Part shown: in pieces, positions 44,149-52,288 of the stretch
Numbering within the stretch: the first letter of the stretch is position 1
Layout of the letters: every line of letters starts with the position of its first letter
Source: Streptomyces sp. ISL-1
GTDB taxonomy: Bacteria > Actinomycetota > Actinomycetes > Streptomycetales > Streptomycetaceae
Length of the DNA: 64,000 nt
NCBI RefSeq assembly: GCF_018614585.1
Contig: NZ_JAGGOI010000005.1
Location: 62,001 to 126,000, forward strand
Direction: 5' to 3'
Position numbers and translations under genes: made by a program
Notes under the pieces: model-generated
The model's database searches: none
Told to the model about the DNA's origin: nothing
Seen by the model: the letters and a program-made list of their open reading frames with translations, nothing else

Positions 44149-45069
44149 TCAGTAGCGCTCGACCATCGACGCCCCGCCGTACTGGGAGCCGGACAGGCCA
44201 AGCGTCGCGTCGTACGCCATCTTGTGATCGCCGTTCTTGTCGTGCTCCTCGAGGGCGTCCGACACCGCGTCACGCAGTGCCTTGTCATCCTTGTTCATAC
44301 CGACGCCATAGGGTTCTTCGGTGAACGGGCTGCCGACGACCTTCAGCTTCTCCGGGCTTTGGGCGGCGTAGCCCATCAAGATGGCATCGTCCGTGGTGAC
44401 GGCGTCGACCTCGTTCTTGAGCAGTCGCTGAACGCACTCGTTGTACTTGGTTGTCTCGACGGTGGTGGTGTTGTAGTCGGGCTTCTTGATCTCCCGGATC
44501 GCGGTCGAGCCCTTGACCGAGCAGACCGTCTTGCCCTGCAGCGAATACGGCCCGCTGATCGTCCCGTCGTTCTTACGGACCAGGAGGTCGGCGCCCGCCG
44601 TGTAGTACGGGCCGGCGAAGCCCACCTGCTTCTTGCGCTCGTCGTTGATCGTGTACGTGCCGACGTACAGGTCGACGTCGCCCTTGGAGATGGTGGCCTC
44701 GCGGTTGCGGGTGTCGACCGTCTTGAACTCGATCATGTCCGGCGAGAACCCGAGGTCGGCAGCGACCATCTTGGCGATCTCGATGTCGAAGCCGGACCGC
44801 TTGCCGTTGGCGTCCTCGAAACCGAGGTACGGCTGGTCGTTCTTGGCGCCGATGACAAGCTTGCCGGCCTGCTGGGCCTTCCGCAGGGTCGGGGAGTCGA
44901 TCTTGACGTCCTTGGCGACCGCGTAGGTGGGCAGCGTCGGCCGGTTCCCGCTGCCCGAGCTACCGGTGGGCGTGTCATCGGCACCGCCGGACCCGCTGTC
45001 ACAGGCGGTTGCTGTGAGGGCGACCGAAAGTACAGCGATCGCCGCGAGTGCGGACTTGCAGGGCTTCAT
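44149..45069 (-). CDS. gluB: Glutamate-type ABC transporter substrate-binding lipoprotein (orphan)
   Basis: 306-aa family 3 binding protein. The lipobox is LTATACDS, and mature-protein landmarks are LVIGAKNDQPYLGFED, GFDIEIAKMVAADLG, NREATISKGDVDLYVGTYTI and VKGSTAIREI, as in the actinobacterial GluB glutamate receptor. AAGGAT precedes the ATG at 45069. In intact operons gluA lies upstream and gluC/gluD downstream; here only a frameshifted gluA tail is upstream and no permease follows. The protein itself is intact. It may feed another glutamate importer or act as a sensor, or may be heading for loss. Confidence 0.92.
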   Translation of the reverse strand: MKPCKSALAAIAVLSVALTATACDSGSGGADDTPTGSSGSGNRPTLPTYAVAKDVKIDSPTLRKAQQAGKLVIGAKNDQPYLGFEDANGKRSGFDIEIAKMVAADLGFSPDMIEFKTVDTRNREATISKGDVDLYVGTYTINDERKKQVGFAGPYYTAGADLLVRKNDGTISGPYSLQGKTVCSVKGSTAIREIKKPDYNTTTVETTKYNECVQRLLKNEVDAVTTDDAILMGYAAQSPEKLKVVGSPFTEEPYGVGMNKDDKALRDAVSDALEEHDKNGDHKMAYDATLGLSGSQYGGASMVERY

Positions 45070-45145
45070 CGTGAAACATCCTTTATGTCAACGGATTCGG
45101 CAGGCTCGACGGTCGGGGACAACGGCGCCCGCAGGACGTCGCGCG

Positions 45146-45345
45146 TCACCGGCGCAGGATCTTGGACAGGAGGTCCTTGGCCCGGTCCCTGCGCGGGTGT
45201 TGCAAACCTGTTCCGGCGAGGCCTCATCGATGATCTTGCCGTCGGCCACGAGTACGACCCGGTTCCCGGCGGATCGTGCGAAGCCCATCTCGTGCGTGAC
45301 GACGATCACCGTTGTCGCGTCGCGCGCGAGTTGCGTAGGGAGGAG
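45146..45345 (-). pseudogene. gluA: gluA ATPase C-terminal remnant with frameshift
   Basis: On the minus strand the sequence reads QLARDATTVIVVTHEMGFAR and continues through NRVVLVADGKIIDEASPEQV, the end of a GluA-type ABC ATPase including the switch His. The reading frame then breaks at 45204-45206, where one T appears lost from a T run; in the shifted frame LQHPRRDRAKDLLSKILRR followed by TGA (45148-45146) restores the expected C-terminus. Everything upstream (Walker A, signature, Walker B) is absent beyond about 45345. So the ATPase is both truncated and frameshifted, a clear decayed gene next to the intact gluB. Confidence 0.85.
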
Positions 45346-45401
45346 AGTAAGGACCCGGTTGGCTCGCCGTCATTACATCTGAGGGGAACTTGAGCATCAC
45401 G

Positions 45402-45419
45402 GTCCGGCTACGGCCGGAC
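45402..45419. terminator. Hairpin with TACG tetraloop
   Basis: GTCCGGC (45402-45408) and GCCGGAC (45413-45419) pair perfectly around TACG; the cUACGg loop is of the exceptionally stable UNCG class. It lies downstream of the hydrolase gene (minus strand) and upstream of the gluA remnant, so it may terminate the former. The rest of 45346-45554 is not recognisable. Confidence 0.5.
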
Positions 45420-45554
45420 ATCTCCGGCGTGGCCCTGGACTGTCTCCATCCAGCGGAGCGGGGCGACGGACCGACCGCGTCGCCACGCTTCCATCGTCTC
45501 CGTCAGATGCCCTTGCCTGGGTGAGTCCGCCTCTGTGGGCCGGGGCGTCGGGTG

Positions 45555-46442
45555 CTATGCCGGGTCGTTTGGCGGCTGGGCCTCCGCGAATGTCCGTACG
45601 TGGTTGAGCAGTTGCTGAGGAGTCTCGATCTGGGGGACGTGTCCGGTGCCGGGGAGTACGCGGAACTCCGCGCCGGGTATGGCCTCGGCGTAGGCGCGGC
45701 CATAGGCGGGGATCACGATCTCGTCGCTCTCGCCCCATAGGACGAGGGTGGGCGTGGTGATGCCGGCGAGCCGGTCGCGCAGTGCCGGGTCGGTCATGGG
45801 CGGTTGCCCGCCGTAGACGGCCAGCGCCCGACGGTTGGCGGCCATGGCGGCCAGTTGCTGTTCGGTGAGCGAGGCCGGGTCGACCCGGAACGGGGCCGGG
45901 TCGTGGAAGCTGAGCCGGGACAGTTCGTCCGGTGTCAGCCCGGAGATTTCGGTGACGGGAGCCTCCTCGACGAGGATGCCGACGGCGTTGACCAGGATGA
46001 CGCGGCTGACGCGCGGGCTGCGCAGAAGTGCGAGTTCGGCGGCTGTCCAACCGCCGATGGAGTTGCCGACGACGGTGACGTTTTCAAGGCCGAGCCGGTC
46101 CAGCAGATTGCGGTAGAGCACGGCGAGTTTGGCGATGCTGTCGAGCCGGTCCGGACGCCGGGTTCCGCCGAAACCGGGGTGGGTCGGGGCGATCACCTGG
46201 CCGGGGGCGTCGGTTGCGAGCTGCCCGGCGAAGGCGGCGACGGACTGGGGTCCGGCACCTCCGTGCAGCAGCAGGTAGGGGTGCCCTTCGCCGTGCCGGC
46301 CGAGGGTGCTGATGATTGTGTCGGCGGTCCCCGGAGCGGTGAGGTTCTCGAAGGGGAGGTCTTGGACGGTGGTGGTATGCGCGGCGGCGGCAGGCGGGGT
46401 GGGAGCGCTCAGGTGAGTCGTACGGGAAAGGTAAATCAACAT
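45555..46442 (-). CDS. Alpha/beta hydrolase
   Basis: 295-aa alpha/beta-hydrolase-fold protein. The nucleophile elbow is VVGNSIGGWTA, the oxyanion region LLLHGGAGPQS, the acid is in LVLWGESDEIV and the catalytic His in GTGHVPQIETP. No signal peptide. The start at 46442 lacks a good ribosome binding site; a start further in, before TTVQDLPFENL, is possible. It is divergent from a MarR regulator with 40 bp between them and a palindrome in the gap, so it is very likely regulated by that protein. The substrate is unknown; ester or C-C bond hydrolysis of an aromatic or ketone compound would fit the MarR context. Confidence 0.9.
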   Translation of the reverse strand: MLIYLSRTTHLSAPTPPAAAAHTTTVQDLPFENLTAPGTADTIISTLGRHGEGHPYLLLHGGAGPQSVAAFAGQLATDAPGQVIAPTHPGFGGTRRPDRLDSIAKLAVLYRNLLDRLGLENVTVVGNSIGGWTAAELALLRSPRVSRVILVNAVGILVEEAPVTEISGLTPDELSRLSFHDPAPFRVDPASLTEQQLAAMAANRRALAVYGGQPPMTDPALRDRLAGITTPTLVLWGESDEIVIPAYGRAYAEAIPGAEFRVLPGTGHVPQIETPQQLLNHVRTFAEAQPPNDPA

Positions 46443-46443
46443 A

Positions 46444-46453
46444 CTTATATAAG
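46444..46453. promoter_or_regulatory. Palindrome CTTATATAAG, probable MarR operator
   Basis: A perfect 10-bp palindrome adjoining the hydrolase start and 29 bp before the MarR gene, in an unusually AT-rich 40-bp gap. It would overlap the hydrolase promoter. TAGGAT (46471-46476) lies six bases before the MarR GTG and could be a -10 box giving a leaderless transcript. Confidence 0.6.
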
Positions 46454-46482
46454 CAACCTTAGTCAGGAGCTAGGATAGCCGT

Positions 46483-46908
46483 GTGAGTACGTCTCTCCAG
46501 GAACTCGGGCGGGCGGTGAAGCGCCTGCAAAACCGCCACCACAACGCCCTGAACGTCGGCCTCCGGACGATCGGAGTGAGCCTGGTGCAGTGGGACGCCC
46601 TGCGCCACGTCGACCAGAGCCCCGAAGCGTCGCTGCACGACCTGGCGCAGCTGACCTTCCAGACCGACCAGGCATTCGGCACGCTGGCCGGACGGATGGT
46701 CGAGCGAGGCCTCATCGAACGCCTACCGGGCCCCGGCCGCGCCGTACGCCACCGCCTCACTGACCACGGCCGCCAGGTACACCGGGAGGGTGCCGAGATC
46801 GTGGACCGCGTCCTCACCGACTCCTTCGCCCCGCTCACCCCCGACCAGCGCGAACTGCTCGGTGACTTGCTGGAGCGTCTGCTCGTCGGCGGCGCCGAGT
46901 ACGAGTGA
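46483..46908 (+). CDS. MarR family transcriptional regulator
   Basis: 141-aa winged-helix regulator from a GTG at 46483. The recognition region reads LVQWDALRHVDQSPEASLHDLAQLTFQTDQAFGTLAGRMVERGLIER, with the wing PGPGRAVRHRLTDHGRQV; helices at both ends form the dimer interface. It is divergent from the alpha/beta hydrolase gene and probably represses it and itself through the palindrome between them. MarR proteins usually respond to phenolic ligands or oxidation; this one has no Cys, which argues against thiol sensing. Confidence 0.92.
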   Translation: MSTSLQELGRAVKRLQNRHHNALNVGLRTIGVSLVQWDALRHVDQSPEASLHDLAQLTFQTDQAFGTLAGRMVERGLIERLPGPGRAVRHRLTDHGRQVHREGAEIVDRVLTDSFAPLTPDQRELLGDLLERLLVGGAEYE

Positions 46909-47107
46909 GTTCTGCGCTGATCATCGGCGCTGCCTGAGGGGCGGCAGAGCCCGTTCGACGCCCGCCCGGCGCGCGGAGTTTCAATGTCCTTCAGCTCCTA
47001 CTGAGTAGAACAGTCCTCGTTTCCGTATCCCCAGGCGTTGTGCTGTGTCTCCTCCGGGCGGGTGAGGGCACGGCGGTGTGCGAACGCGACCAAGAAGGGG
47101 CGGACTT

Positions 47108-48562
47108 GTGAGGTACGGACAGAGACACAAGCGGTCCAGATGGATCGGCATGACAGTCGCGGCAGTTGCGGCAATGGCTGTGGGGGGCGGGGCTCTCCTG
47201 ATGACCGGCAACAATGCCTCGGCCTCCCGGGAATCCGCGAAGGCAGCGCGCCAGCTGGCGGCGGCGCAGGCGCCGATGACCATCAACTGCCCCGATGTCG
47301 CGGTCCGTTTGTGGAGTGTGCCGCAGCAGGCGCGACCCGCCGTGGACAATGAGCTGGCGCAGCTGGACACCCAGGTGGCGGATGCCTATGGGCAGCTCGC
47401 CACGGGCGACGCGAAAGCCGACCAGAACTGGGTGCGCTCGCAAGTGCTGGACCCGCTGTCGTCGCAGCGCCGCAGCACACTGGACCGTATCGCCGCCGAA
47501 ATCGAGCGGGTCTCGACCAGGCCGCAGGGCTTGGACTCGCTGGCGTCCTGCACGGTCAAGCGGGACGACGTTGCGCCCGCTTCCGGCGCAGCGGTTCCGA
47601 GTGCTCCGGCCAGCGGCACCTCTGCTCCTGGCGCCCCCGCTCCGGGTGCCTCCGCTCCGGCCGCAGGCGGTCAGGCGCAGACCGGCCCCCGACGGTCCGA
47701 CTTCGTGGACATCCGCAAAGTACGGCCCAACGTCGCGAGCCCCCGCCTGCAGAGCACTGCCTCCCGTGGCACCTTCCAGTCGCGCTGCGGGCGCAACGAG
47801 AACAAGCACTTCAACCCCGACAACGTGATCGTCGCCCCCGGTGTCAGCAACGGCGCCCACCACATGCACGACTACGTCGGCAATCTCGAGACCGACGCCT
47901 TCTCCAGCAATGACGACCTCGCAACCGCCGGGACGACATGCACCAATGGAGACCGCTCCACCCACTACTGGCCGGTCCTGCGACTGCGCAACGGAAAGAA
48001 CGAGGGGGACGTGAACCTCCCCGGCGGAGGACAGGACGGTAACGTCGGGCGCATTCTCCAGCCCGCCTCAGTGCAGCTCACCTTCCGCGGCAGCCCCGTC
48101 AGCAAAGTCACGGCGATACCCACGTTCCTGCGCATCATCACCGGCGACGCCAAGGCGTTCACCAACGGAACAGCCAATGCCAACGCCTCGTGGAGCTGCA
48201 CCGGCTTCGAGAACCGACAGCTGAAGGACAAGTACCCGCTGTGCCCGCAGGGCAGCAATGTGGTGCGTACGTTCAAGTTCCAGAGCTGCTGGGACGGTCA
48301 GAACACTGACAGCGCGAACCATCGCACGCATGTGGCCTTCGCCCGGCCCAACGGCTCGTGCGCCAAGGGATTCCGGGCCATCCCGCAGCTGGTCCAGCGG
48401 ATCACGTACAAGATTGCGCCCGGCTCGGTGTTCGCCGTCGACAGCTTCCCCGAGCAGTTGCACAAGCCGGGCACGGACCATGGTGACTTCATTAACGTGA
48501 TGTCCTCGTCGCTGATGAGGAAAGCAGTGAACTGCATCAACAGCGGCCGTAGGTGCGGCTGA
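47108..48562 (+). CDS. Secreted DUF1996 domain protein
   Basis: 484-aa exported protein from a GTG at 47108 (AAGGGG upstream). An N-terminal signal or anchor (MTVAAVAAMAVGGGALLM) is followed by a helical region with few Cys, an Ala/Pro-rich linker (about residues 170-205) and a DUF1996 domain to the end. DUF1996 landmarks include FQSRCGRNENKHFNPDNVIV, GAHHMHDYVGN, STHYWPVL, SCWDG and THVAFARPNG. The family is common in streptomycetes and fungi, mostly secreted, of unknown function; conserved His/Asp residues suggest metal or carbohydrate binding. It converges with pobA. Confidence 0.9.
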   Translation: MRYGQRHKRSRWIGMTVAAVAAMAVGGGALLMTGNNASASRESAKAARQLAAAQAPMTINCPDVAVRLWSVPQQARPAVDNELAQLDTQVADAYGQLATGDAKADQNWVRSQVLDPLSSQRRSTLDRIAAEIERVSTRPQGLDSLASCTVKRDDVAPASGAAVPSAPASGTSAPGAPAPGASAPAAGGQAQTGPRRSDFVDIRKVRPNVASPRLQSTASRGTFQSRCGRNENKHFNPDNVIVAPGVSNGAHHMHDYVGNLETDAFSSNDDLATAGTTCTNGDRSTHYWPVLRLRNGKNEGDVNLPGGGQDGNVGRILQPASVQLTFRGSPVSKVTAIPTFLRIITGDAKAFTNGTANANASWSCTGFENRQLKDKYPLCPQGSNVVRTFKFQSCWDGQNTDSANHRTHVAFARPNGSCAKGFRAIPQLVQRITYKIAPGSVFAVDSFPEQLHKPGTDHGDFINVMSSSLMRKAVNCINSGRRCG

Positions 48563-48587
48563 CGACGCCCGGACCCTGACCGGGAAC

Positions 48588-48622
48588 GGACCCGGCCCGA
48601 CCCGGACCCGGAAAGGACCCGG
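48588..48622. repeat. Triple GGACCCGG repeat
   Basis: GGACCCGG occurs at 48588-48595, 48604-48611 and 48615-48622 in the 232-bp convergent space between the DUF1996 and pobA genes. No gene is visible there; the repeat may contribute to transcript 3' ends. Confidence 0.5.
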
Positions 48623-48794
48623 CACGACGAATGCCACGCCGCTGCCGGGTCCACCGCCGCACGGCCGGACGGCACAGCCTTCCGGCCCGGAAGCAAGTCT
48701 CGCCGGACATCGTTTGCCGGCTGAGCGTGCAGCACGGGGGCTGGTTGACGAGCGGAACAGGAGATACCCAGCCCAGCCGCCGGCCCGGTCCGGG

Positions 48795-50018
48795 TCAGTA
48801 GTCGGTGTCCTTGCCGACGTACAACTCGGCGAAAGCGGTCGCGGCGGCCGGCGAACCGAGAATCCGCCGCAGCCGGGCAGCTGTGGACCCGGCCCGGAAG
48901 GCGTCGCCCGACGAGGCCCCGTGCAGCACCTCGGAGAGCCACTGCGAGAACTCCTGGTACTGCCACACGCGCCGCAGGCAGGCCGCCGAGTAGCCGCTCA
49001 GTCCGCTGTCGTCGCCCTTGCCGCAGTACGCGACGAGCGCGTCGCCGAGCAACAGCGCGTCGTGCAGGGCGAGATTCATGCCTTTCGCGGCGATCGGCGC
49101 CGCAAGGTGGGCCGAGTCGCCCGCCAGATACAGCCGTCCGTATGCCATCGGCTCCACGACGTAGTTGTGCATGTCCAGCACCCGCTTCTCGATCAGCCGT
49201 CCCTCGGCGAGCGGCTGGGCCCCATCCACCGAAAGCCGGTGGCGGAGCTCGGACCACACCCGCTCGTGCGGCCAGTTCTCCGGGTCGTCGCCGGGCGGGC
49301 ACTCGAGGTAGTAGCGGGTGACCTGGGGGCTACGGGCCATATGGGCGGCGAAGCCGCGCGGATGGACGCCGAAGACGACACAGTCGGAGGACGGGGGCGC
49401 TTCGGCGAGGAGAGCCAGCCAGCCGACCCCGTAGTTGTGCCGGGCGACGGAAATGTGTTCCGCCGGCAGGCAGGCGCGCGTCACGCCGCGTGCGCCGTCA
49501 CAGCCGGCGATGACCTCACAGTCGATGCGTCGGCGCTCGCCCGTCTCCGGGTCCGTATAGGACACCGAGGGCTGATCCGTGTCGATGGCGTGCAGTTCCA
49601 CATCGCGTACGCCGAAGCGGATGTCGCCACCGGCCTCGTCCGCGTACTTGCGCACCAGATCTGTCACCAACAGCGGTTGGGGATAGACGAAGTGACGGTG
49701 CCCCGACAACTCGCTGTACCGGAACCTGTGGCGCCCACCCGCGAATCGGAATTCGCACTCGCTGTGCGCCTGCGCCTGTTCCAGCAGCCGGTCGGCCAGC
49801 CCGCGCCGTTCCAGGGCGCGTACCGCCCACTCCTCCATGAAGCCCGCGCGGGGCCGCTGTTCGATGAACTGTCTGCTCTCCGTTTCCAGCACCACGCAGT
49901 CGACGGAGGCGGCGCGCAGGATGTTGGCGACGGTGAGACCGGCGGGTCCAGCGCCCACGATGACGACGGGGGCGCGCTGTACCGACGCGGCGGAGGAAGG
50001 GGAGGAGGCGGCAGTCAC
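48795..50018 (-). CDS. pobA: 4-hydroxybenzoate 3-monooxygenase (PobA)
   Basis: 407-aa flavoprotein that hydroxylates 4-hydroxybenzoate to protocatechuate using NAD(P)H and oxygen. The FAD-binding Rossmann motif is VVIVGAGPAGLTVANIL, RAGFMEEW is the substrate-loop segment specific to PobA, CEVIAGCDGARG is the DG motif, and LYLAGDSAHLAAPIAAKGMNLALHDA is the second flavin motif. The GTG at 50018 has no Shine-Dalgarno; CATAAT (50030-50025) lies six bases before it, suggesting a leaderless transcript. No pobR or protocatechuate genes adjoin it. Beyond its start lies a Tn3 remnant. Confidence 0.95.
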   Translation of the reverse strand: MTAASSPSSAASVQRAPVVIVGAGPAGLTVANILRAASVDCVVLETESRQFIEQRPRAGFMEEWAVRALERRGLADRLLEQAQAHSECEFRFAGGRHRFRYSELSGHRHFVYPQPLLVTDLVRKYADEAGGDIRFGVRDVELHAIDTDQPSVSYTDPETGERRRIDCEVIAGCDGARGVTRACLPAEHISVARHNYGVGWLALLAEAPPSSDCVVFGVHPRGFAAHMARSPQVTRYYLECPPGDDPENWPHERVWSELRHRLSVDGAQPLAEGRLIEKRVLDMHNYVVEPMAYGRLYLAGDSAHLAAPIAAKGMNLALHDALLLGDALVAYCGKGDDSGLSGYSAACLRRVWQYQEFSQWLSEVLHGASSGDAFRAGSTAARLRRILGSPAAATAFAELYVGKDTDY

Positions 50019-50306
50019 CCGAGCATTATGGCGGTGGAGCTGAAGCCGCCGGCCGCGGCCGCGTGAGCGCAGTCGGCGAGACGTACGGCCATGTGCTCTG
50101 CATCCCCGCTGCGGGATCGAGCGGGGACGATGATCTTGGTGCGGCGCGACGGTATTGGTGGCCAGGCCGACGTCGGCACCCCGGCGGATATCTCCAGAAC
50201 AAGGCAGCCCCCGCGCCAGTTCCAACGTGGGCATGCCTGAGTACCGGCGCCGGCCTGACAGCAACTCGACCCAACGGCTTCTCCCAGTGGATCGGCTTCG
50301 GCAACG

Positions 50307-50671
50307 GTGGTCGTCATCACCGACAACGACCCCGTCGAGCAGGGAGAAGACCGCGAAATTCAATGCTCTGCTCACGAACGCGGTGATCTTCCGCAACGCC
50401 CTGGACATCGCCGAGATCGTGCGCCGGCTCCAGGAGGAGGGCCACGTCATCGACCCCGAGGACCTGGCGCACATCTCGCCGTACCTGACCGAGCACATCC
50501 GCCGCTTCGGCGAATACTCCACCCCATGAACTTGGCCTTGAGCCCGAGGCGTACGACCCGCACCTGGACGTCGACTTCAGCCCGCTGCGCGGCGACGGCC
50601 CGTCCGCCCCGGACGGCTACGGTCAGGCCGCCAGCCCCCGTCTCACAGGAAGACTTCTTCATGCCCGCTAA
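50307..50671 (+). pseudogene. Tn3-family transposase C-terminal remnant, two frameshifts
   Basis: Three frames together give a Tn3-type TnpA tail: DNDPVEQGE (to about 50350), then, after a shift near 50351, KTAKFNALLTNAVIFRNALD through EGHVIDPEDLAHISPYLTEH and IRRFGEYST, then after a shift at an ACCCC run (about 50519-50524) HELGLEPEAYDPHLDVDFSP. The LSPY/RFGEY signature is characteristic of this branch. Nothing of the catalytic DDE core or of the N-terminus is present, and I find no 38-bp-type terminal inverted repeat. The element is long dead. The surrounding 50019-50306 and 50672-50884 hold no gene I recognise. Confidence 0.8.
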
Positions 50672-50884
50672 ACAGTTCGGGCGCTGGTCCAGCGCCGCCA
50701 CCACGGACTTTGCGCAGGGTGCGGCCGGCGCGGTGCTGGCTCGTCGTTAAGGAAGCTGTCACGAGGTACACGCGATTGCGGCGCATGACCACGATCACCA
50801 GGTCCCGGCCGCTGCGTTGCGGCCGGCGTGCGAGCTACGGGCTGCGGAGCCGTGCACTTCGGGTTTGGCTTCCGGGCCGGAGCG

Positions 50885-51634
50885 TCAGCTGTTGGCCAGG
50901 GTGCGGTCGAGCAGGGGGAGCAGACGGTCCCAGTGGCGCTGCAGTGCGGAGGGGTTGAAGGCGTCGGTGTCGGACATGGTGAAGCCGTGGACGGTGCCGG
51001 GGTAGATCTCGGTCGTGTAGCCGACACCCGCGGCATCGAAGGCCTTGTTGAGCTCGCTGATGGCCTCGGGCGTCAGATCTCCTTCAGCGAGACCGAGGTG
51101 GACCTGGGCGGTGAGCTCGGAGACCAGGCGGTGCGGGCTGTCGGGCGCGTCGGTGACCAGGAAGCCGGGGTGGAATCCGGCGACGGCGGCCACCTGGTCG
51201 GGGTGGGCCGTTGCGGTGCGCATCGCCAGGGCGGCGCCCAGGCAGTAGCCGATCGTGGCGACCGGTCCCGCGCTGACTTCGGGCTGGGCTGTGAGGAACC
51301 GGAGGTAGGCGTCGGCGTCGCGCAGGACACGTTCGGTGGTGTGCGCCTCGATAAAGGGCATCAGCTGGTCGATGACCGCGGGCCGGACCTCTGCTCCGAT
51401 GTGCTCGGGGAGTTCGATCACCGGTGCCGGGCCGTGCCGGTAGTAGAGGTTGGGGACGAGTACGTAGTACCCGTGCCCGGCCAGTTCGCGGGCCTTCTCC
51501 TCCAGCTCGGGCCGCACGCCGAAGGCGTCCGGGTACAACAGCACCCCCGGGTGCCGCTCGCCGCGGTCGGGGAAGGCGACGAAAGCGTCAGCCTGGCCGT
51601 CTGTGGTGGGAATCTGCAGTGTCTTGGTGGGCAA
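50885..51634 (-). CDS. Dienelactone hydrolase family protein
   Basis: 249-aa alpha/beta hydrolase of the DLH family. The nucleophile is Cys in IGYCLGAALA, the acid and His follow (PGTVHGF for the His). A TTG at 51634 (MPTKTLQIPTTDGQ) is chosen because AAGGAAGG sits six bases upstream and family members start there; an upstream TTG at 51661 would add nine residues. It is divergent from a MarR regulator with a strong operator between. DLH enzymes open lactones in chloro- or protoanemonin-type aromatic degradation, but many relatives act on other esters. Confidence 0.9.
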   Translation of the reverse strand: MPTKTLQIPTTDGQADAFVAFPDRGERHPGVLLYPDAFGVRPELEEKARELAGHGYYVLVPNLYYRHGPAPVIELPEHIGAEVRPAVIDQLMPFIEAHTTERVLRDADAYLRFLTAQPEVSAGPVATIGYCLGAALAMRTATAHPDQVAAVAGFHPGFLVTDAPDSPHRLVSELTAQVHLGLAEGDLTPEAISELNKAFDAAGVGYTTEIYPGTVHGFTMSDTDAFNPSALQRHWDRLLPLLDRTLANS

Positions 51635-51703
51635 GATCTTCCTTCCTTGGAGTTCACTCAATCGTTTATTGCACTAACGTTTTCGGCGCGAACGAACGTA
51701 CAT

Positions 51704-51720
51704 CGTTAGTCGAACTAACG
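51704..51720. promoter_or_regulatory. MarR-type operator CGTTAGT-CGA-ACTAACG
   Basis: Seven-base perfect arms around a 3-bp centre, midway between the dienelactone hydrolase and MarR genes. Further ACTAACG and TTAG half sites lie at 51673-51679 and 51727-51731, so two or more dimers may bind. TAGGAT (51729-51734) seven bases before the MarR ATG may be its -10 box (leaderless). Confidence 0.75.
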
Positions 51721-51741
51721 CAACGAGTTAGGATGGGCGCC

Positions 51742-52224
51742 ATGATCAGAGCCGAAGCCGCGGACAGGCCCGACGACGGCGCACCCAAGACGCCCGACAG
51801 GCTGCGACGACGGGCGAGCCGACTGTTGTCGCAACTGTCCGCGCGGTCGGACCGGTTGATAAACGAGGGACTGGCCCAGGTCGACGCCCGCAAGTGGCAC
51901 TACGCCGTGCTCGCCTCACTTCAGGATTCCGGGCCGGGGAGCCAAGCGGCGCTGAGCGGACGCACCGGCATCTACTGCAGCGACATGGTCAGCGTGCTCA
52001 ACGAACTGGCCGAGCGTGACCTCGTCGAACGGGCACCGGATCCCGACGACCGGCGACGCAACATCATCACCATCTCCCCCCAGGGCCGCCGCCACCTACG
52101 CCGCCTTGACAAGGTCCTGGACGACCTCCACGACGAACTGCTCGCGCCGCTGAGTCCGGCCGAACGCGACCAGTTCGTGCAGTTGCTCACCCGCCTGCTG
52201 GACCACCACACCCGGACCTCCTGA
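51742..52224 (+). CDS. MarR family transcriptional regulator
   Basis: 160-aa winged-helix protein; ATG at 51742 (51733 is an in-frame alternative). The DNA-binding part reads HYAVLASLQDSGPGSQAALSG, then SDMVSVLNELAERDLVERAPDPDDRRRNIITISPQGR with the DDRR wing typical of MarR. Helices at both ends dimerise. It is divergent from a dienelactone hydrolase and the 17-bp palindrome between them is probably its operator. Its ligand is unknown, likely a small aromatic. Confidence 0.93.
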   Translation: MIRAEAADRPDDGAPKTPDRLRRRASRLLSQLSARSDRLINEGLAQVDARKWHYAVLASLQDSGPGSQAALSGRTGIYCSDMVSVLNELAERDLVERAPDPDDRRRNIITISPQGRRHLRRLDKVLDDLHDELLAPLSPAERDQFVQLLTRLLDHHTRTS

Positions 52225-52288
52225 GCCGCGTAGTGGCATCCGGCATCAACACTGCCCGGGGCGCTGTTTCATAGGTGGTCGCCCAGGG

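Noticed and set aside
50019..50306. Possible coding sequence on the minus strand upstream of pobA
   Set aside because: Frames are open but show no domain and no start with a ribosome binding site; likely degenerate DNA beside the Tn3 remnant.
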